Shown piece by piece: positions 24,307 through 36,150 of a DNA stretch of 64,000 bases. A model generated the notes under the pieces. It made no database searches, was not told where the DNA came from, and saw only the letters and a program-made list of their open reading frames with translations. The DNA lies in contig NC_087065.1 in NCBI RefSeq assembly GCF_963678635.1, forward strand, positions 45,944,381 through 46,008,380, written 5' to 3'. Made by a program: the position numbers and the translations under genes. The DNA comes from Symsagittifera roscoffensis. Taxonomy: Eukaryota; Xenacoelomorpha; Acoela; Convolutidae. Every line of letters starts with the position of its first letter. The first letter of the stretch is position 1.

Positions 24307-25474
24307 CCCGCACTGACAAAAATGGATTAGGATTGATTTGAGTATGAAAAAAGTACGTTGATTAAATTTAGATCGATTTTAGTATGAAAAAAGTACGAAG
24401 ATTAAATAAAAAAAGATGAAGATTGATTTGGATCGATTCAAAATCGACTTAAATTGATCTTAAATCCCAGCTAAAAAAATTGATCCAAATCGATTTTAAA
24501 CCAATTTAAATGCATTTTTTCCAGTCAAATTTTTTTTCTTTTTTACATCTTATTTAAATTTTTCCAGTCTGAATTTTTTTCTTTTTTACATCTTATTTAA
24601 ATCGATTTTTTTCATTCGAGTTTTATCAGTTTCAAATTTTTATTGCATTTACTTCTTGCATATCATTTTTCATTTTTCATCCATAGCGTTTTGTAGCATA
24701 AAAAGACCAAATAAAAAGACCAAAGTTTTGATAAAATTCTATGATTTTTTTGCATATTTTGAGTTCAAAAACTGATCTATAATTACCCTTTTCTTGATTC
24801 GTTTCATAAGTTGTTGCTTAAAAATTGATTTACTTTCATGTTTTTCTATGACTTTATTGCATCTTATTGAGATCACAATTTAGTTTTACCTGACCTTTTT
24901 CTGGTTTGTTACACAAGATATTGCCCATAATCTGATTTACAATGGTTTTCTATGATTTTATTGCGAATTTTTGAGTTTAAAACCTGATTTATGTGGATAA
25001 TTTTAATGAATTCTATGACATCTGGCAAGAGTGTTTATGTTTAAAAAATCGAGAATAAAAAATTTTCAACAGTTTTTTAAAGCGTATGTTTTTTTGGCCG
25101 TGTTAGCAAAAAAATCGATTTTAGTGTGTCGGAAAATCCATCGAAATCGATTTAAATCGATTTTTTAGACACTTAAATTGATTTAAAATTTTCGAAAATA
25201 TCGATTTAAATTGATTTAAAATGGATTTAAGTGAGATTCTGATGGATTTGAGTGAGACTCCGATGGATTTTAGTGAGTCGGAAAAACCATCGAAATCGAT
25301 TTAAATCGATTTTTTAGACACTTAAATCGATTTAAAATTTTCAAAAAGATCGATTTAAATTGATTTAAAATCCATTTAAGTTCGTAAAATGTACAGGGTT
25401 AATCGATTTGGATCGGTTTAAAATCGATTTAAAATCAATTTAAATCGACCGGAAACCATTCCTGACAGTGCGGG
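24307..25474. mobile_element. TA-flanked MITE rich in ATCGATTTAAAT-type repeats
   Basis: A 1,168-bp non-coding element. Termini CCCGCACTGACA and TGACAGTGCGGG are inverted and continue imperfectly inward (AAAATGG / CCATTCC). TA lies on both sides (24305-24306, 25475-25476). Subterminal zones (24340-24530, 25110-25450) hold many copies of GATCGATTTAAAT-like palindromic motifs. The flanks resume a dispersed repeat seen without the insertion at about 6045-6095, giving a paralogous empty site. Confidence 0.8.
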
Positions 25475-25510
25475 TAGTGTCGTTTTTCGTGCGTTGTGTG
25501 ATAAAAGGAT

Positions 25511-26503
25511 CTAAACGAATGCCGAGAACAAATAAATTTAAAAATCAACATACTTTTTCAATTTTTTTGAAAAGTTGCAAAAATGTTTTGAATTTAAAAG
25601 TTTTAATCCCAAGATGGCTTCGAAAACTTATTTCAGTGGATTAAAATTAAATTTCAGAGCTTCAATAAAAGTTTCATGGCTGATCCTTTCATAATAAGCC
25701 TGCTCGCTTGCTTCACTCGCTCGACATCGAACAAAAACTTTAAGATTGCAAAACCCGTTTTCCGTTTTTCTCAACACCGGGACAATTTTTTTGAAAAACT
25801 GTCTTAAATCGTTGGACTTACGATTGAAAGAGCTTTAAAATGATATATATTATGAAAATAAAAAAATAATAATACAACTCGAATACAAAGTTTTTCCAAC
25901 TTTCAATGGTTTGAACAAAAATGAAAAGCTGAGAAGGAATACACATCAACCGAATATTGTGCAAATGAGCAATTAAATATCAGAAAATTTCAATTGCTAG
26001 AATTATTTAGATATCAAATATTTACAAGTATATTGATTTCTGGTTAGGTCTCTTTTCTACCAAAAAGGAGTCTATTGAAACGCTTTGAAAAATGTTTTCT
26101 GAATAAATTAGATATTAGATGAAAGGTTGATTTACCTTTAAATACCGCATTAAAATTCAAAAAATAAAATGAAAAAAGGAATTCATTCACAGAGCAATAA
26201 GAGTGTTTGTCTGCAATATTTCAGCTGAATCGGCCTTTCATTTAGAAAACTGTGAATAAAATGAAAGGGAGAAGCACATGAACAATTATACAGCAGGTGT
26301 ATCTTAGTCTAACACTGTCGAATAATTCACTAAAATTGCGTTCAAACGGAGATAAAAGATTCCAAAATTCATCTCCGTGTCATATCAGTGGAAGCATAAT
26401 GATTCGATGAGATTGTTTTGACAAAAAAAACCATTCTTCGACTTTAAAAACGCTCTGCTATGCATAATTGATGAGGAGATATATGTCATTCCTAAAGACG
26501 GTG
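25511..26503. other. AT-rich sequence with no recognised feature
   Basis: Nothing coding or repetitive stood out apart from a local GCTCGCTTGCTTCACTCGCTCG-like stretch near 25710. Confidence 0.35.
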
Positions 26504-28430
26504 CCCTGGTCAAGGTACTCGGCTTATGTTTCGACTTTCTTGGCGATAAGTTGGCATGTTTGGACCACTCTTGATCAACAGTTTTTGTTTTTCGATTTTC
26601 TCGACCTATATTGATGTTAAGCTTTTCTCGGCTAAAAATGATCAACTTTTTTTGATCTGTTTCAGATATATTTTGACCAGCTCGACCAGAATCGTCTCAA
26701 CTGAGCCGTTCTTGATTGTTTGACTTATTGACTAAAGAAAAACGTGCTCTCTTTTGCTCAACTTAGCCCAGATATGCTTCGACTGGTTTGACCAGCAAAT
26801 GATATGTATCGACTTTTCGAATTTAAAAAAAAAAACGAGCCAAGACATTTATCCTCCAGCAAGATTGAAGAATTTTTTTTTACAGTTTGGCCAAGTTTTC
26901 GACTTTACGACTGTTCCAGAAAATCTCAAGTTTTGGCTATCTTGATACTTTTTTTCCGCTTGTAGCATATCAATGTTTTCAATATAAATCTTTTCGCTCT
27001 TTAGTATTAGAAAGCTTTAATATTAAAACTCTTTAGTTGATCATATTTTCATTGATCATAATATGAAGTGGACAGACAGCACAATTTTTTCTCGCACTTC
27101 TGATGGATACAATCAACAAGCTAACATCCAGAAACTCTTACAAGCATTACTTTCGATGAATGATTTCATGTGTCGTGCAGTGACAACCTAGCTGATACTG
27201 GTACTCGTCGTTTTCCTGCTGAAGCGTTGAAAAATAGCAACTCGGTCAGGTGTCTTTACTTCCTCGAGTGCACAGGATGACCTTTCGGAAAAGATTTGCA
27301 AGTTACTCGGCGAGTTGGTCTCAAAAGAAGCACTTGCAATCTGAACGATGGAGTGGAATTTCGCTTCGAATTTAAAAGCTAACGAGCCGGTATTCATTTG
27401 GGAACAGTATAACTTCCATTCAAAATTTCAAAGTATAACCACCCAAAAGAAGGATGAGGTTGCTACCGCGTCATTGAAACATATGAATGGATAATGCAAT
27501 AACAGGTCCGCTAAAGTTACTAAGTGTTAAAGACAAGCAGATGCGAGTAGCTCAATCAGTCGCAGTTCCGACCTAAAGCAAAATCTGATTAGCAGTCAGA
27601 CCGTCAAAATGTCTAACCGAATAGCTTCTTTCGCGTCATTTATTGGTAGCGACGCTATCGCATGTTCCACGGCTATATCCGCCGCCTCGCCGCTGTCAAA
27701 TTTGAGCTCAAGCATCCAATAATTTTTGAGAGCAGTAATTTTCTCGTCTTCTCTTTTCTAACGTTCTTCTATATGCTTCATAACCAGCAATGTATTTATC
27801 AACTTCGTGCAGTTCTGCAAAGTTCGTATGCTAACATTGTGCTCCATGCTACCCTCCATTTTGTTGAACGCCGTTGGACCAAGCGTAGAAAAAGTAAGGC
27901 AAAAGTATTCCAGCCAATGATGGCTGACTTACCAAAGAATATTTGAGCTTTCAGCAACCGCCTTTTTACCAATTCTGGCGAAGACTTATTTCGGATCTTT
28001 TTTTTAGGATCCGCCAAAGCTCTGAAAAGCGTTGGGGTTTCCTGAATTTTGCTTGACGACGCGTGGAGTCCATATAGGAGTCATTCCGTGTTTTGACACT
28101 AGTTCTTTCGTCATAGGCGTTGAGCGCATCATTTCTAATAACGGTCCATAAACGGAAATAACTCTCTCGGCTCGGCAAACGAACTATTTTAGGCATCGAT
28201 AATTGGAAAAAGCATGCAACGGCGTCAACGTGGTCTGAAGACTGGTGATCTTTCGTAGATATTGTACGAGGGCATTCGTCGTGTTCATTACCCGTTGGCC
28301 CGAATTACAATGTTCAATCACGGCAACGACAAGTTTGTGCGATCCGATGTTGTATGAACGTCGCACTTGATCTTGCTTTTGTAGAAGCGGATGATGTAGG
28401 AGCCCCTACATCAGCGGCTTTTGCAGGGGC
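26504..28430. repeat. Tandem array, unit A (no mariner)
   Basis: First unit (about 1.93 kb) of an array, beginning GCCCTGGTCAAGGTACTCG. In this unit the site TTTCAGATATA|TTTTGACC is uninterrupted, so it serves as the empty site for the mariner carried in units B and C. Toward its end are GGAGCCCCTAC and GCAGGGGCC, able to pair. On the minus strand it has open frames shared with unit B (27188-27397, 27799-28017, 27966-28196), with no recognised domain. Confidence 0.75.
27966..28196 (-). other. Unidentified short ORF conserved between array units
   Basis: A 76-codon frame starting ATG at 28196 (MPKIVRLPSRES...). The matching frame in unit B starts at 31035 and stays open for 60 codons with mostly conservative differences. 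It is rich in Arg/Lys. A second frame downstream (27799-28017) also has a partial counterpart in unit B. I do not recognise a family. It may be a fragment of a decayed gene carried by the array, or chance. Confidence 0.3.
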
Positions 28431-28597
28431 CCTGGCCAAGGTACTCGACTGATGTTTCGACTTTCTCGGCGATAAGTTGGCATCTTTGGACCACTCTTCA
28501 TCAACAGTTTTTCTTTTTCGATTTTCTCGACCTAGTTTGATCTTAAGTTTTTCTCGGCTAAAAATGATCAAGTTTTTTTGATCTGTTTCAGATATAC

Positions 28598-29617
28598 AGG
28601 GTCTTTAAGTTAGAATAGTTTTTTTGAAACGTCTATAACTTTTAAATGGAACATTGGATTTAACTGATCCTTTTTACATTTTTCATATAACAGATTAAGA
28701 TTTTTGAACACGTACATAAGAGTTATGATAATTTTGAACACGTGGGAAAATTTACAGCGGGAAAAATCTTACGTCTAACAAAACATGTTCACGCATACTC
28801 AAAAACAACAACATGGAGAATCGCGAAAGAGCTGAATTTAAAGCCATTTGAGATTATCAAAACCCAGAAAATATCCCCAGTCAATTACCAAATGAGACAT
28901 ACTTTTTGCCTTTGGTTTATCAACATGCTCAATTTGACAACCGATTTTGCCTCGAATGTCATCTTCTCCGATGAAAAATGGTGGGTTTTGGACTCTGCTC
29001 CAAACTCTCAGAACCGGAGACACTGGGCCTTTGTAAATCCCCGAGAAATATTGACGTGAAAAAATCAAGGCAAGAAAAAGGCTATGTGCTGGGTGGGGGT
29101 GCTTAAAAGTACTTTATTGGGTCCATTCTGGTTCGTTGATGCAAGAGACAATCCGGTCACTTTGAACCAGCAGAAGTATCTTGACATGCTGCAGTCTGAA
29201 CTCTGGTCAATTCGTCTGACACGCCGCGATCTTCGGCGCCTGTAGTTTATGCAGGATGGTGCAACGTGCCACTGCACAGAGAGAGTCCTCACATGGCTCC
29301 ACTCAAAATTTAGCGCGAGGATTATAAGCAGGAGGAGTGCGACTCCTTGGCCACCCCAAAGCCCGGACTTGAACCCATTGGATTTTTGGCTATGGGGTCA
29401 TTTGGGTAAAATGATATTTGATGCTAACCCCCAGACAGTCAAAAAATCTTATGAAAACTGTGGAGAACGCTTGTGGAACAATAACTCCGGCGCAGGCAGT
29501 GAAAGCAGCACTAAATTTTGAGAAGCGGTTAAATCTTTGTATTCAAGAAAATGGCGGACATTTCCAGCAGTTATTTTAACTCTTATGTACGTGTTCAAAA
29601 ATCTTAATATGTTATAT
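28598..29617 (+). mobile_element. mariner-like element, copy 1 (3' truncated)
   Basis: Begins CAGGGTCTTTAAGTTAGAAT after TA, with a long terminal repeat of roughly 140 bp that includes TTGAACACGTACATAAGAG. The element breaks off near 29617, inside its 3' inverted repeat, and unit sequence resumes (GCTCTCTTTTGCTCAAC). Compared with copy 2 it lacks about 90 bp at the 3' end plus some adjacent unit sequence. Confidence 0.85.
28742..29579 (+). pseudogene. mariner transposase, decayed copy 1
   Basis: Remnant of a Tc1/mariner DDE/D transposase. The N-terminal part has a helix-turn-helix-like stretch (SKTTTWRIAKELNL). The first catalytic Asp lies in IFSDEKWW, the second in FMQDGATCH, and the third in NPLDFWLW. 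Forty-one residues separate the second and third Asp, the DD41D spacing. It is broken by a TGA at about 29057 (shared with copy 2), a TAG near 29245 (CCTGTAGTTTATG), and an extra A near 29447. It looks short at the N-terminus, suggesting an internal deletion before duplication. Not functional. Confidence 0.85.
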
Positions 29618-31436
29618 GCTCTTACATGCTCTCTTTTGCTCAACTTAGACCAGATATGCTTCGACTGGTTTGACCAGCAAAAGATCTGTATCAAGTTTTC
29701 GAAGTAAAAAATAAACGAGCCAAGCCATTTATACTCCAGCAAGATTGAACAAATCTTTTACGGTTTGGCCAAACTTTCGACTTTAAGACTGTTCCAGAAA
29801 ATCTCAAGTTTTGGCTATCTTGATACTTTTTTCCGCTTGTAGCATATCAGTGTTTTCAATATAAGATAAATCTTTTCGCTTTTTTGTATTAGAAACCTTT
29901 AATACTAAAACCATTTGGTTGATCATGTTTTCATTGATCATAATTTGAAGTGGACAAACAGCACAATTATCTCTAATGGATACAATCAACAAGCAAACAT
30001 CCGTAAACTCTTAAAAGCATTACTGTCGATGAATGATTTCATGTGTCGTTTTTCTGCTTAAGCTTTGAAAAATGGTAACTGGGTCAGGTGTCCTCACTTC
30101 TTCGAGTGACAGGATGACTTTTCAGAAAAGATTTGAAAGTTACTCGATTTGAAAATTACTCGAAAAGAAGCACTTCCAACCTGAATGATGGAATGGAATT
30201 TCGCTTCGAATTTAAAAGCTAACGTGCCGGTATTCATTTTGGAACAGTGTAACTTCCATTCAAAACTTCAAAATATAACCACCTATATGGTGAGGTTGCT
30301 ACCGCGTCATTGAAACTTAGGAATGGATAATGCAATAACAGATACGCTAGAGTTTCAAATTGTTAAGGATAAGCTTATGCGAGTAGCTCAATTAGTTGCA
30401 GTTCCGACCTAAAGCAAAATCTAATTAACAATCAGCTCGTCAAAATTTCTAACCGACTAGCTTCTTTCGCGTCATTTATTGGTAGCGATGCTATCGTATG
30501 TTTCACGGGCTGTATCCGCCGCCTCGCCGCTGTCAAGTTTGAGCTCAAGCATCCAATAATTTTGGAGAGCAGTAATTTTCTCGTTTTCTCTTTTCTAACG
30601 TTCTTCTACATGCTTCATAACCAGCATTGTATTTATCAACTTCGTGCAGTTCTGCAAAATTCGTATGCTAACATTGTGCTCCATGCTACCCTCCATTTTG
30701 TTGAACACCGTTAGACCAAGCCTAGAAAAAGTATTGCAAAAGTATTCCAGCCAATGATGGCTGACTTACTAAAGAATATTTGAGCGTTCAGCAACCGCCT
30801 TTTTAACAATTCTGGCGAAGACTAATTTCGGATCTTTTTTCGTTAAGATCCGTCAAAGCTCTGAAAAACGTTGGGGTTTCCTGTATTTTGCTTGACGACG
30901 CGTGCATTCTACATAGAAGTCCTTTCGTGTTTTGACACTATTTTTTTCGTCATAGGCGTTGAGCGCATCATTGCTAATAACGGTCCATAAACGGAAATTA
31001 CTCTCTCGGCTCGGCAAACGAACTATTTTAGGCATCGATAACTGGAAAAAGCATGCAGCGGCCGGAACGTGGTCTAAACACTGGTGATTTTTGGTAGATA
31101 TTGTACGAGGGCATTCGTCGTGTTCATTACCCGTTGGCCCGAACTACAATGTTCAATCGCGGCAACGACAAGTGTGTGCGATCCGATGTCGTATGAACGT
31201 CGCACTTGATCTTGCTTTTGTAGAAGCGGATGGTGTAGGAGCCCCTACATCAGCGGCCTTAGTAGGGGCCCTGGTCAAGGTAATCGACTGATGTTTCGAC
31301 TTTCTCGGCGATAAGTTGACATCTGTGGGCCACTCTTAATCAACAGTTTTTCTTTTTCAATTTTCTCGACCTAGTTTGATCTTAAGTTTTTCTCGGCTAA
31401 AAATGATCAAGTTTTTTTTTATCCGTTTCAGATATT

Positions 31437-32542
31437 CAGGGTCTTTCAGTTAGAATAGTTTTTTTGAAACGTCTATAACTTTTAAAGGGAACATTGGACT
31501 TAACTGATTCTTTTTACATTTTTTATAGAACAGATTAAGATTTTTGAACACGTACGTAAGAAGTATAATAATTTTGAACACGTGGGAAAATTTACAGCGG
31601 GAAAACACACGCCTAACAAAACATGTTCACACATACTCAAAAACAACAACACGGAGGATCGCGAAAGAGCTGAATTTAAAGTCATTTAAGATTATCAAAA
31701 ACCAAAAAATATCCCCAGTCAATTACCAAATGGGACATATTTTTGCCTTTGGTTTATCAACATGCTCAATTTGACAACCGATTTTGTCTCGAATGTCATC
31801 TTCTCCGATGAAAAATGGTGGGTTTTGGACTCTGCTCCAAACTCTCAGAACCGGAGACACTGGGCCTTTGTAAATCCCCGAGAAATATTGACGTGAAAAA
31901 ATCAAGGCAAGAAAAAGGCTATGTGCTGGGTGGGGATGCTTAAAGGTACTTTATTGGGTCCATTCTGGTTCGTTGATGCCAGAGACAATCCAGCCACTTT
32001 GAACCAACAGACGTATCTTGATATGCTGCAGTCTAAACTCTGGCCGATTCGTCTGACACGCCGCGATCTTCGGCGCCTTTGGTTTATGCAGGATGGTGCA
32101 ACGTGCCACTGCACAGAGAGTCCTCACATGGCTCCACTCAAAATTTGGAGCAAGGATTATAAGGAGAAGGAGTGCGATTCCTTGGCCACCCCAAAGCCCG
32201 GACTTGAATCCATTGGATTTTTGGCTATGGGATCATTTGGGTAAATTTATATATGATGCTAACCCCCAGACAGTCAAAAATCTTATGCAAACTGTGGAGA
32301 ACGCTCGTGGAACAATAACTCCGGCGCAGGCAGTGAAAGCAGCAATAAATTTTGAGAAGCGGTTACATCTTTGTGTTCAAGAAAATGGCGGACATATCCA
32401 GCAGTTATTATAACTCTTATGTACGTGTTCAAAAATCTTAATCTGTTATAAAATGAATTTGAAAAGAAACAGTTAAATCCAAGGTTCTATTTAAAATTTA
32501 TAGACGTTTCAAAAAAAAAACCATTCTAACTAAAAAACTCTG
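31437..32542 (+). mobile_element. mariner-like element, copy 2 (both ends present)
   Basis: 1,106 bp with long inverted termini: CAGGGTCTTTCAGTTAGAAT at the left and the complement of CAGAGTTTTTTAGTTAGAAT at the right, extending about 140 bp inward. TA follows the right end (32543-32544). The insertion point in the array unit is the same as for copy 1. Confidence 0.85.
31586..32413 (+). pseudogene. mariner transposase, decayed copy 2
   Basis: Closely similar to the transposase remnant at 28742-29579, with the same three catalytic Asp positions. It carries a frameshift near 31735 (HIFAFGL region), the shared TGA near 31895, and a 2-bp loss near 32115 (ACAGAGAGTCCTC against ACAGAGAGAGTCCTC in copy 1). 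The C-terminal 106 codons (32093-32413) remain open. Not functional. Confidence 0.85.
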
Positions 32543-33079
32543 TATTTTGACTGAAAATGAAGCCGTTCTTGATTGTTTGACTTTATTGACTAAAGAAAAA
32601 ACGCTCTTTTTTGCTCAGCTTAGCCCAGATTTGCTTCGACCTGGTTTGACCAGCAAATGATATGTATCGACTTTCGATATGTATCTTATGTATCGACTGA
32701 AAATGATATGTATCGACTTAAAAAATGAACGAGCCAATTATGCTCCAGCCAGATTGAAGTCGAAGTCTAAGTAATTTGAGTCTAGTTTCGGTTTTGAGCA
32801 AATTTTTTTAGCAATTTTTTTTGATGTTTTTTCTATGTTTAACTTAGCATCCTCCGTTTTAAGACTGACATATTGATTTATTCAGAAAATGCTCGGTAAG
32901 AGTTTAGATTGATGAGAAATTCTTCAAATGCCGATTTTCTGATTCACCAGAAAAACTTTAAAAAAAATATTTGAATTAAAAACTGAGTCAATAAAATCTC
33001 CAATTAAATTAAGTTACTCTGCCCAGCCTAAATATCAACAGAATCGCTGCTTCTACATACCCCTGAGTGATCCCCCGCA

Positions 33080-34075
33080 GCGAAGTTTTTTGAATCGTAA
33101 CTGATTATATTTTCATTTATATTTTCATTAGTATCGATTACAAAACTAATTAATCTATTATTTAATCATATAAAATGGAATTTACTTCTGATTTTTTTTA
33201 AATTAAGAAAATCCATTATAATCATTTACAATCAATTATGATAAATTTTTTTGAGATGTTAATGATAAAATTACACATTTTTTTTCACATTTATCTCAAT
33301 CTTTCCTTATTGCCAATTGTTGCGTAATGCCTGTCATACATTTTTTATTTCACATTGGAGTGCTTCTATTTTCATTACATAATATTCGTAATTGTTTTTT
33401 TTAAACCAATCTTTGTTTGCCTACCTGACGACCCCCCTCACGTTCACATTGGAGGACTGCTGGGGATTGTGTATTGGAGTTGATTGCTTAACGGGGGGCA
33501 ATTTAATGGTTGAATTGGGGGGACTAAAAAAATTCCACCTCTTTTACGCCAACCACCCCTATTTTACCCACCCCCACGTTTTTTATTATCAGGAGGGGAT
33601 TGGCTGGAGTCTGTTGAACATGGGTCAAACATGGCAAACATGGGGATGGAGTCTGTTGAACGTACTTAAATTTTAAATTTTTTGCTTGTTACAACTGTAA
33701 AGCACCATGAATTAGAATTTCTTCCAAAAACTGCAAAAATTAGGCAGAAACAATCAGTTTTAGTTCTAAAAAAATGGATTATAAGCGGTTTTAATGAATT
33801 ATGGTATTAAAAATCTATTATAATGGATATCCTTGACAAAAATATTCAAATTGTGTGCCAAAACGATGGATTATACTCGTTTAAAAAGATTATAACCGTT
33901 TAAATGGTTTAGATTGGATTACTATTTATCTTAAAATTAATCCATTAAATGACAGTATAAGCAATTTTGTGGTGAATATCAAATCTTTATGATCGATTTT
34001 ACAAAATCAAAAGATTCAATTGGATTATTTTTGTCTCGGGAATCCATTATAATTGATTAAAACCGATGAGTGCTC
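33080..34075. repeat. Degenerate ATTATAAT-rich repeat with a GC-richer insert
   Basis: Both ends (33080-33250 and 33770-34070) are rich in CCATTATAAT / GATTATAA motifs in opposite orientations, suggesting a decayed foldback element. The centre (33420-33670) is GC-richer and repeats GGATGGAGTCTGTTGAAC-type phrases. The 94-codon frame at 33392-33676 lies in this segment and has no recognised domain. From 34080 to 34989 I see only diffuse GCGGATTCCGC-like repeats. Confidence 0.4.
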
Positions 34076-34989
34076 CATTACGAGGCCAACCTGTGAGCTG
34101 AATAGGCGCACAAATTAGTGTTTGTATGTTCCTGGATTCCAGAGACAAGTCTTTGAACATGATCCAAAATGCAAGTGGTTTCCACCTACAAATATTCTGT
34201 AAGTTCCGCGTACGAAAATTGTCACGGAAATTTTGTCGGCACAATAGTTTTGTTGCATATTCCCTGACGAGCGATACTAGCTAGTTGCTCCGGATTCAGC
34301 AACTGTAATCAGATTCTAATGTGAGTAGATTCCATAAATTTATGCAGAATCTGATTCAAATTTGTGGAGTTCGCTTACAGTTTGCGGGATCTGCTTACAA
34401 TTTTACGACAGCTTAAGTTTACTAAACAAATAAATTATTATTTCTTTGCGAATTCCACAGAGTGTTCCGGATTATGCACGTTTTATTGCAGATTTCACAA
34501 AATTCGTTGCGGATTCCGCAAAATTTGCTTGTTTTTTAGCAGTTTTGAGCCATACAGTGTTTTAGTTATTTGACCTTGGAAACCAAAACAGCAAAGAAGA
34601 TTAAAAAATAGCAATGTTGCGGATTCTGGAACAATTCTGTTTTTGACTTATTGCGCAATCCGCGTACAACTCACAAAATGGACTGTTTAGCAAAAAATGT
34701 CGGTGCAGACTGGAAACGACTGGAAATGTCGGTGCAGACTGACTTTCCGTTAACTGGTCTCAAATAGTTTTTTCGTTATTGAAATTTTGACAGACTTTGA
34801 ATTTCAGGCTGATAATATCAAATTTTAGGGGTCAAATTTTGAGTGATGCATGGAATCAAAAAGATAGCTTGCATCAACTGCAAACCAATTTTGAACGTTT
34901 TGTAGTGCAATATAGTGTAGTTTTGTGCAAAGCCCTCGAAGTTCCAAGGATCGATCGCTGGAGAGTTTTTTCTGAAAGTTGTTTTTAAT

Positions 34990-35045
34990 AAAAAAAACAC
35001 CCCGAGCTTATATATTCCTCACTTTCTTCGGAAGTCGGAACAACC
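34990..35045 (-). repeat. HINE-like repeat, 5' end fragment
   Basis: Only the 5' terminal ~55 bp of the family is present, read on minus: TTGTTCCGACTTCCGAAGAAAG ... GCTCGGGGTG. Confidence 0.5.
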
Positions 35046-35289
35046 AGAAAGACAAACCGTAAAATGGGTTCTCGTCCCCTAATTGACTTGAATCTAAATG
35101 CTCCAGCTAGCCTTTAATTTTTTGCGTTTTTTGAAAGGAAAGTTTGAAATTGTGTTCACTTTGTGGTCTCATACTAGAAATATATCACGTTTAGTAATTG
35201 ACGTTGCGTTTAGGGATGTATTGCTCAGACAAATTAGTTGTTTTGGAGGAATTGAACGAATAAAGCAACAGATCTCTAGTCAATCGAGG

Positions 35290-36150
35290 AGGGTTGTCTC
35301 GCAAGATCTTGCAAGATAGAAGTTATTTTGCAAGATCTTGCATGATTCAAGCAAGTTATCTTACAAAATATTGCAAGAGAGAGGCTATCTTACAAGATCT
35401 TGCATGATTGAAGTTATCTTACAAAGTCTTGCAAGAGTGAGGCAATCTTACAAGATCTTGCATGATTGAAGTTATCTTACAAAGTCTTGCAAGAGTGAGA
35501 TTATTTTTTCACAAACTTTTTTTCTGATCGCCAGAAAAAACTATGGAAATCCTATTTGACTACGGTCACAAATAGTTCTGATTTTAAGTTCAGATAAAAA
35601 ATTTAGGTTAAACATGTTTTACAGTTTTACAAGTGTACATATATGCTCATTTTTCATTTCTCGTAATATAAATAGTTTCAGGTTGGCGTTATAAATTATG
35701 CATTTTAAATTAAGAAATTCAAAAAAGAATTGTTTTAAAAATTTTATTGGAATTTTCATCAAGTTTTGCAACTCTAGCTGTTAAATTTCAGTTTTTTGTA
35801 TTTTAGTCAAAATTTTGTGCATAGAGTCAGTTAGCTTGAGAAATTTTGTATGTTGTGTTCACATAAATGAGATAAATAATTATGTTCATCTTATTTTTTG
35901 TTTCTTTTTTGTTCAACTATTCAAATGTTCCTACTTCTCAGTAATATTGCTTCCTTCACAAACGCTATAGGTTTTTTTCTTGTGTAAAGTTGTTCTTTTT
36001 TCCCAGAAAAATCATATCTCTAAAGGTCTTGCTTGAACTTAGGTTGTCTTGCAAGATCTTGGAAGAATCTTGCAAGAACCTTTAGAGAGCTGCATGTTCT
36101 CCAAATAAATCTTGCAAGATTCTGGCAAGACCTTTCAAAATAACTTCTCT
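35290..36150. repeat. AAGATCTTGCAAG repeat cluster
   Basis: The left part (35295-35510) has tandem repeats of about 58 bp built on CAAGATCTTGCATGATTGAAG and TTACAAAGTCTTGCAAGAG. The right part (36020-36140) repeats TCTTGCAAGA. Degenerate inverted ends AGAAGTTATTTTG (near 35318) and CAAAATAACTTCT (near 36136) suggest a foldback element. 36160-36605 shows nothing recognisable. Confidence 0.5.

Larger units (their letters stand above)
28431..31267. repeat. Tandem array, unit B (contains mariner copy 1)
   Basis: Second unit, about 1.82 kb without the inserted mariner at 28598-29617. It runs closely parallel to unit A, including the CCGCCTCGCCGCTGTCAA block and the GTTCATTACCCGTTGGCCCG block. Small deletions and substitutions separate the units. 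Confidence 0.75.
31268..32760. repeat. Tandem array, unit C (partial, contains mariner copy 2)
   Basis: Third, incomplete unit beginning CCCTGGTCAAGGTAATCG. After the mariner at 31437-32542 it continues with the same GCCGTTCTTGATTGTTTGAC and TTTGCTCAGCTTAGCCC blocks as unit A, then loses similarity near 32760 (GCTCCAGCCAGATTGAAG). Confidence 0.7.

Noticed and set aside
24035-24316. Plus-strand ORF of 93 codons
   Set aside because: It overlaps a dispersed-repeat fragment and the MITE left end.
27540-27620. GAGTAGCTCAATCAGTCGCAGTTCCGAC resembling a tRNA D-arm and T-arm
   Set aside because: No acceptor stem or proper B box could be paired, and the segment is part of the tandem array unit.
28600-32400. 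CRISPR-like or satellite interpretation of the array
   Set aside because: The units are about 1.9 kb with transposons inside, and there is no short repeat-spacer pattern.
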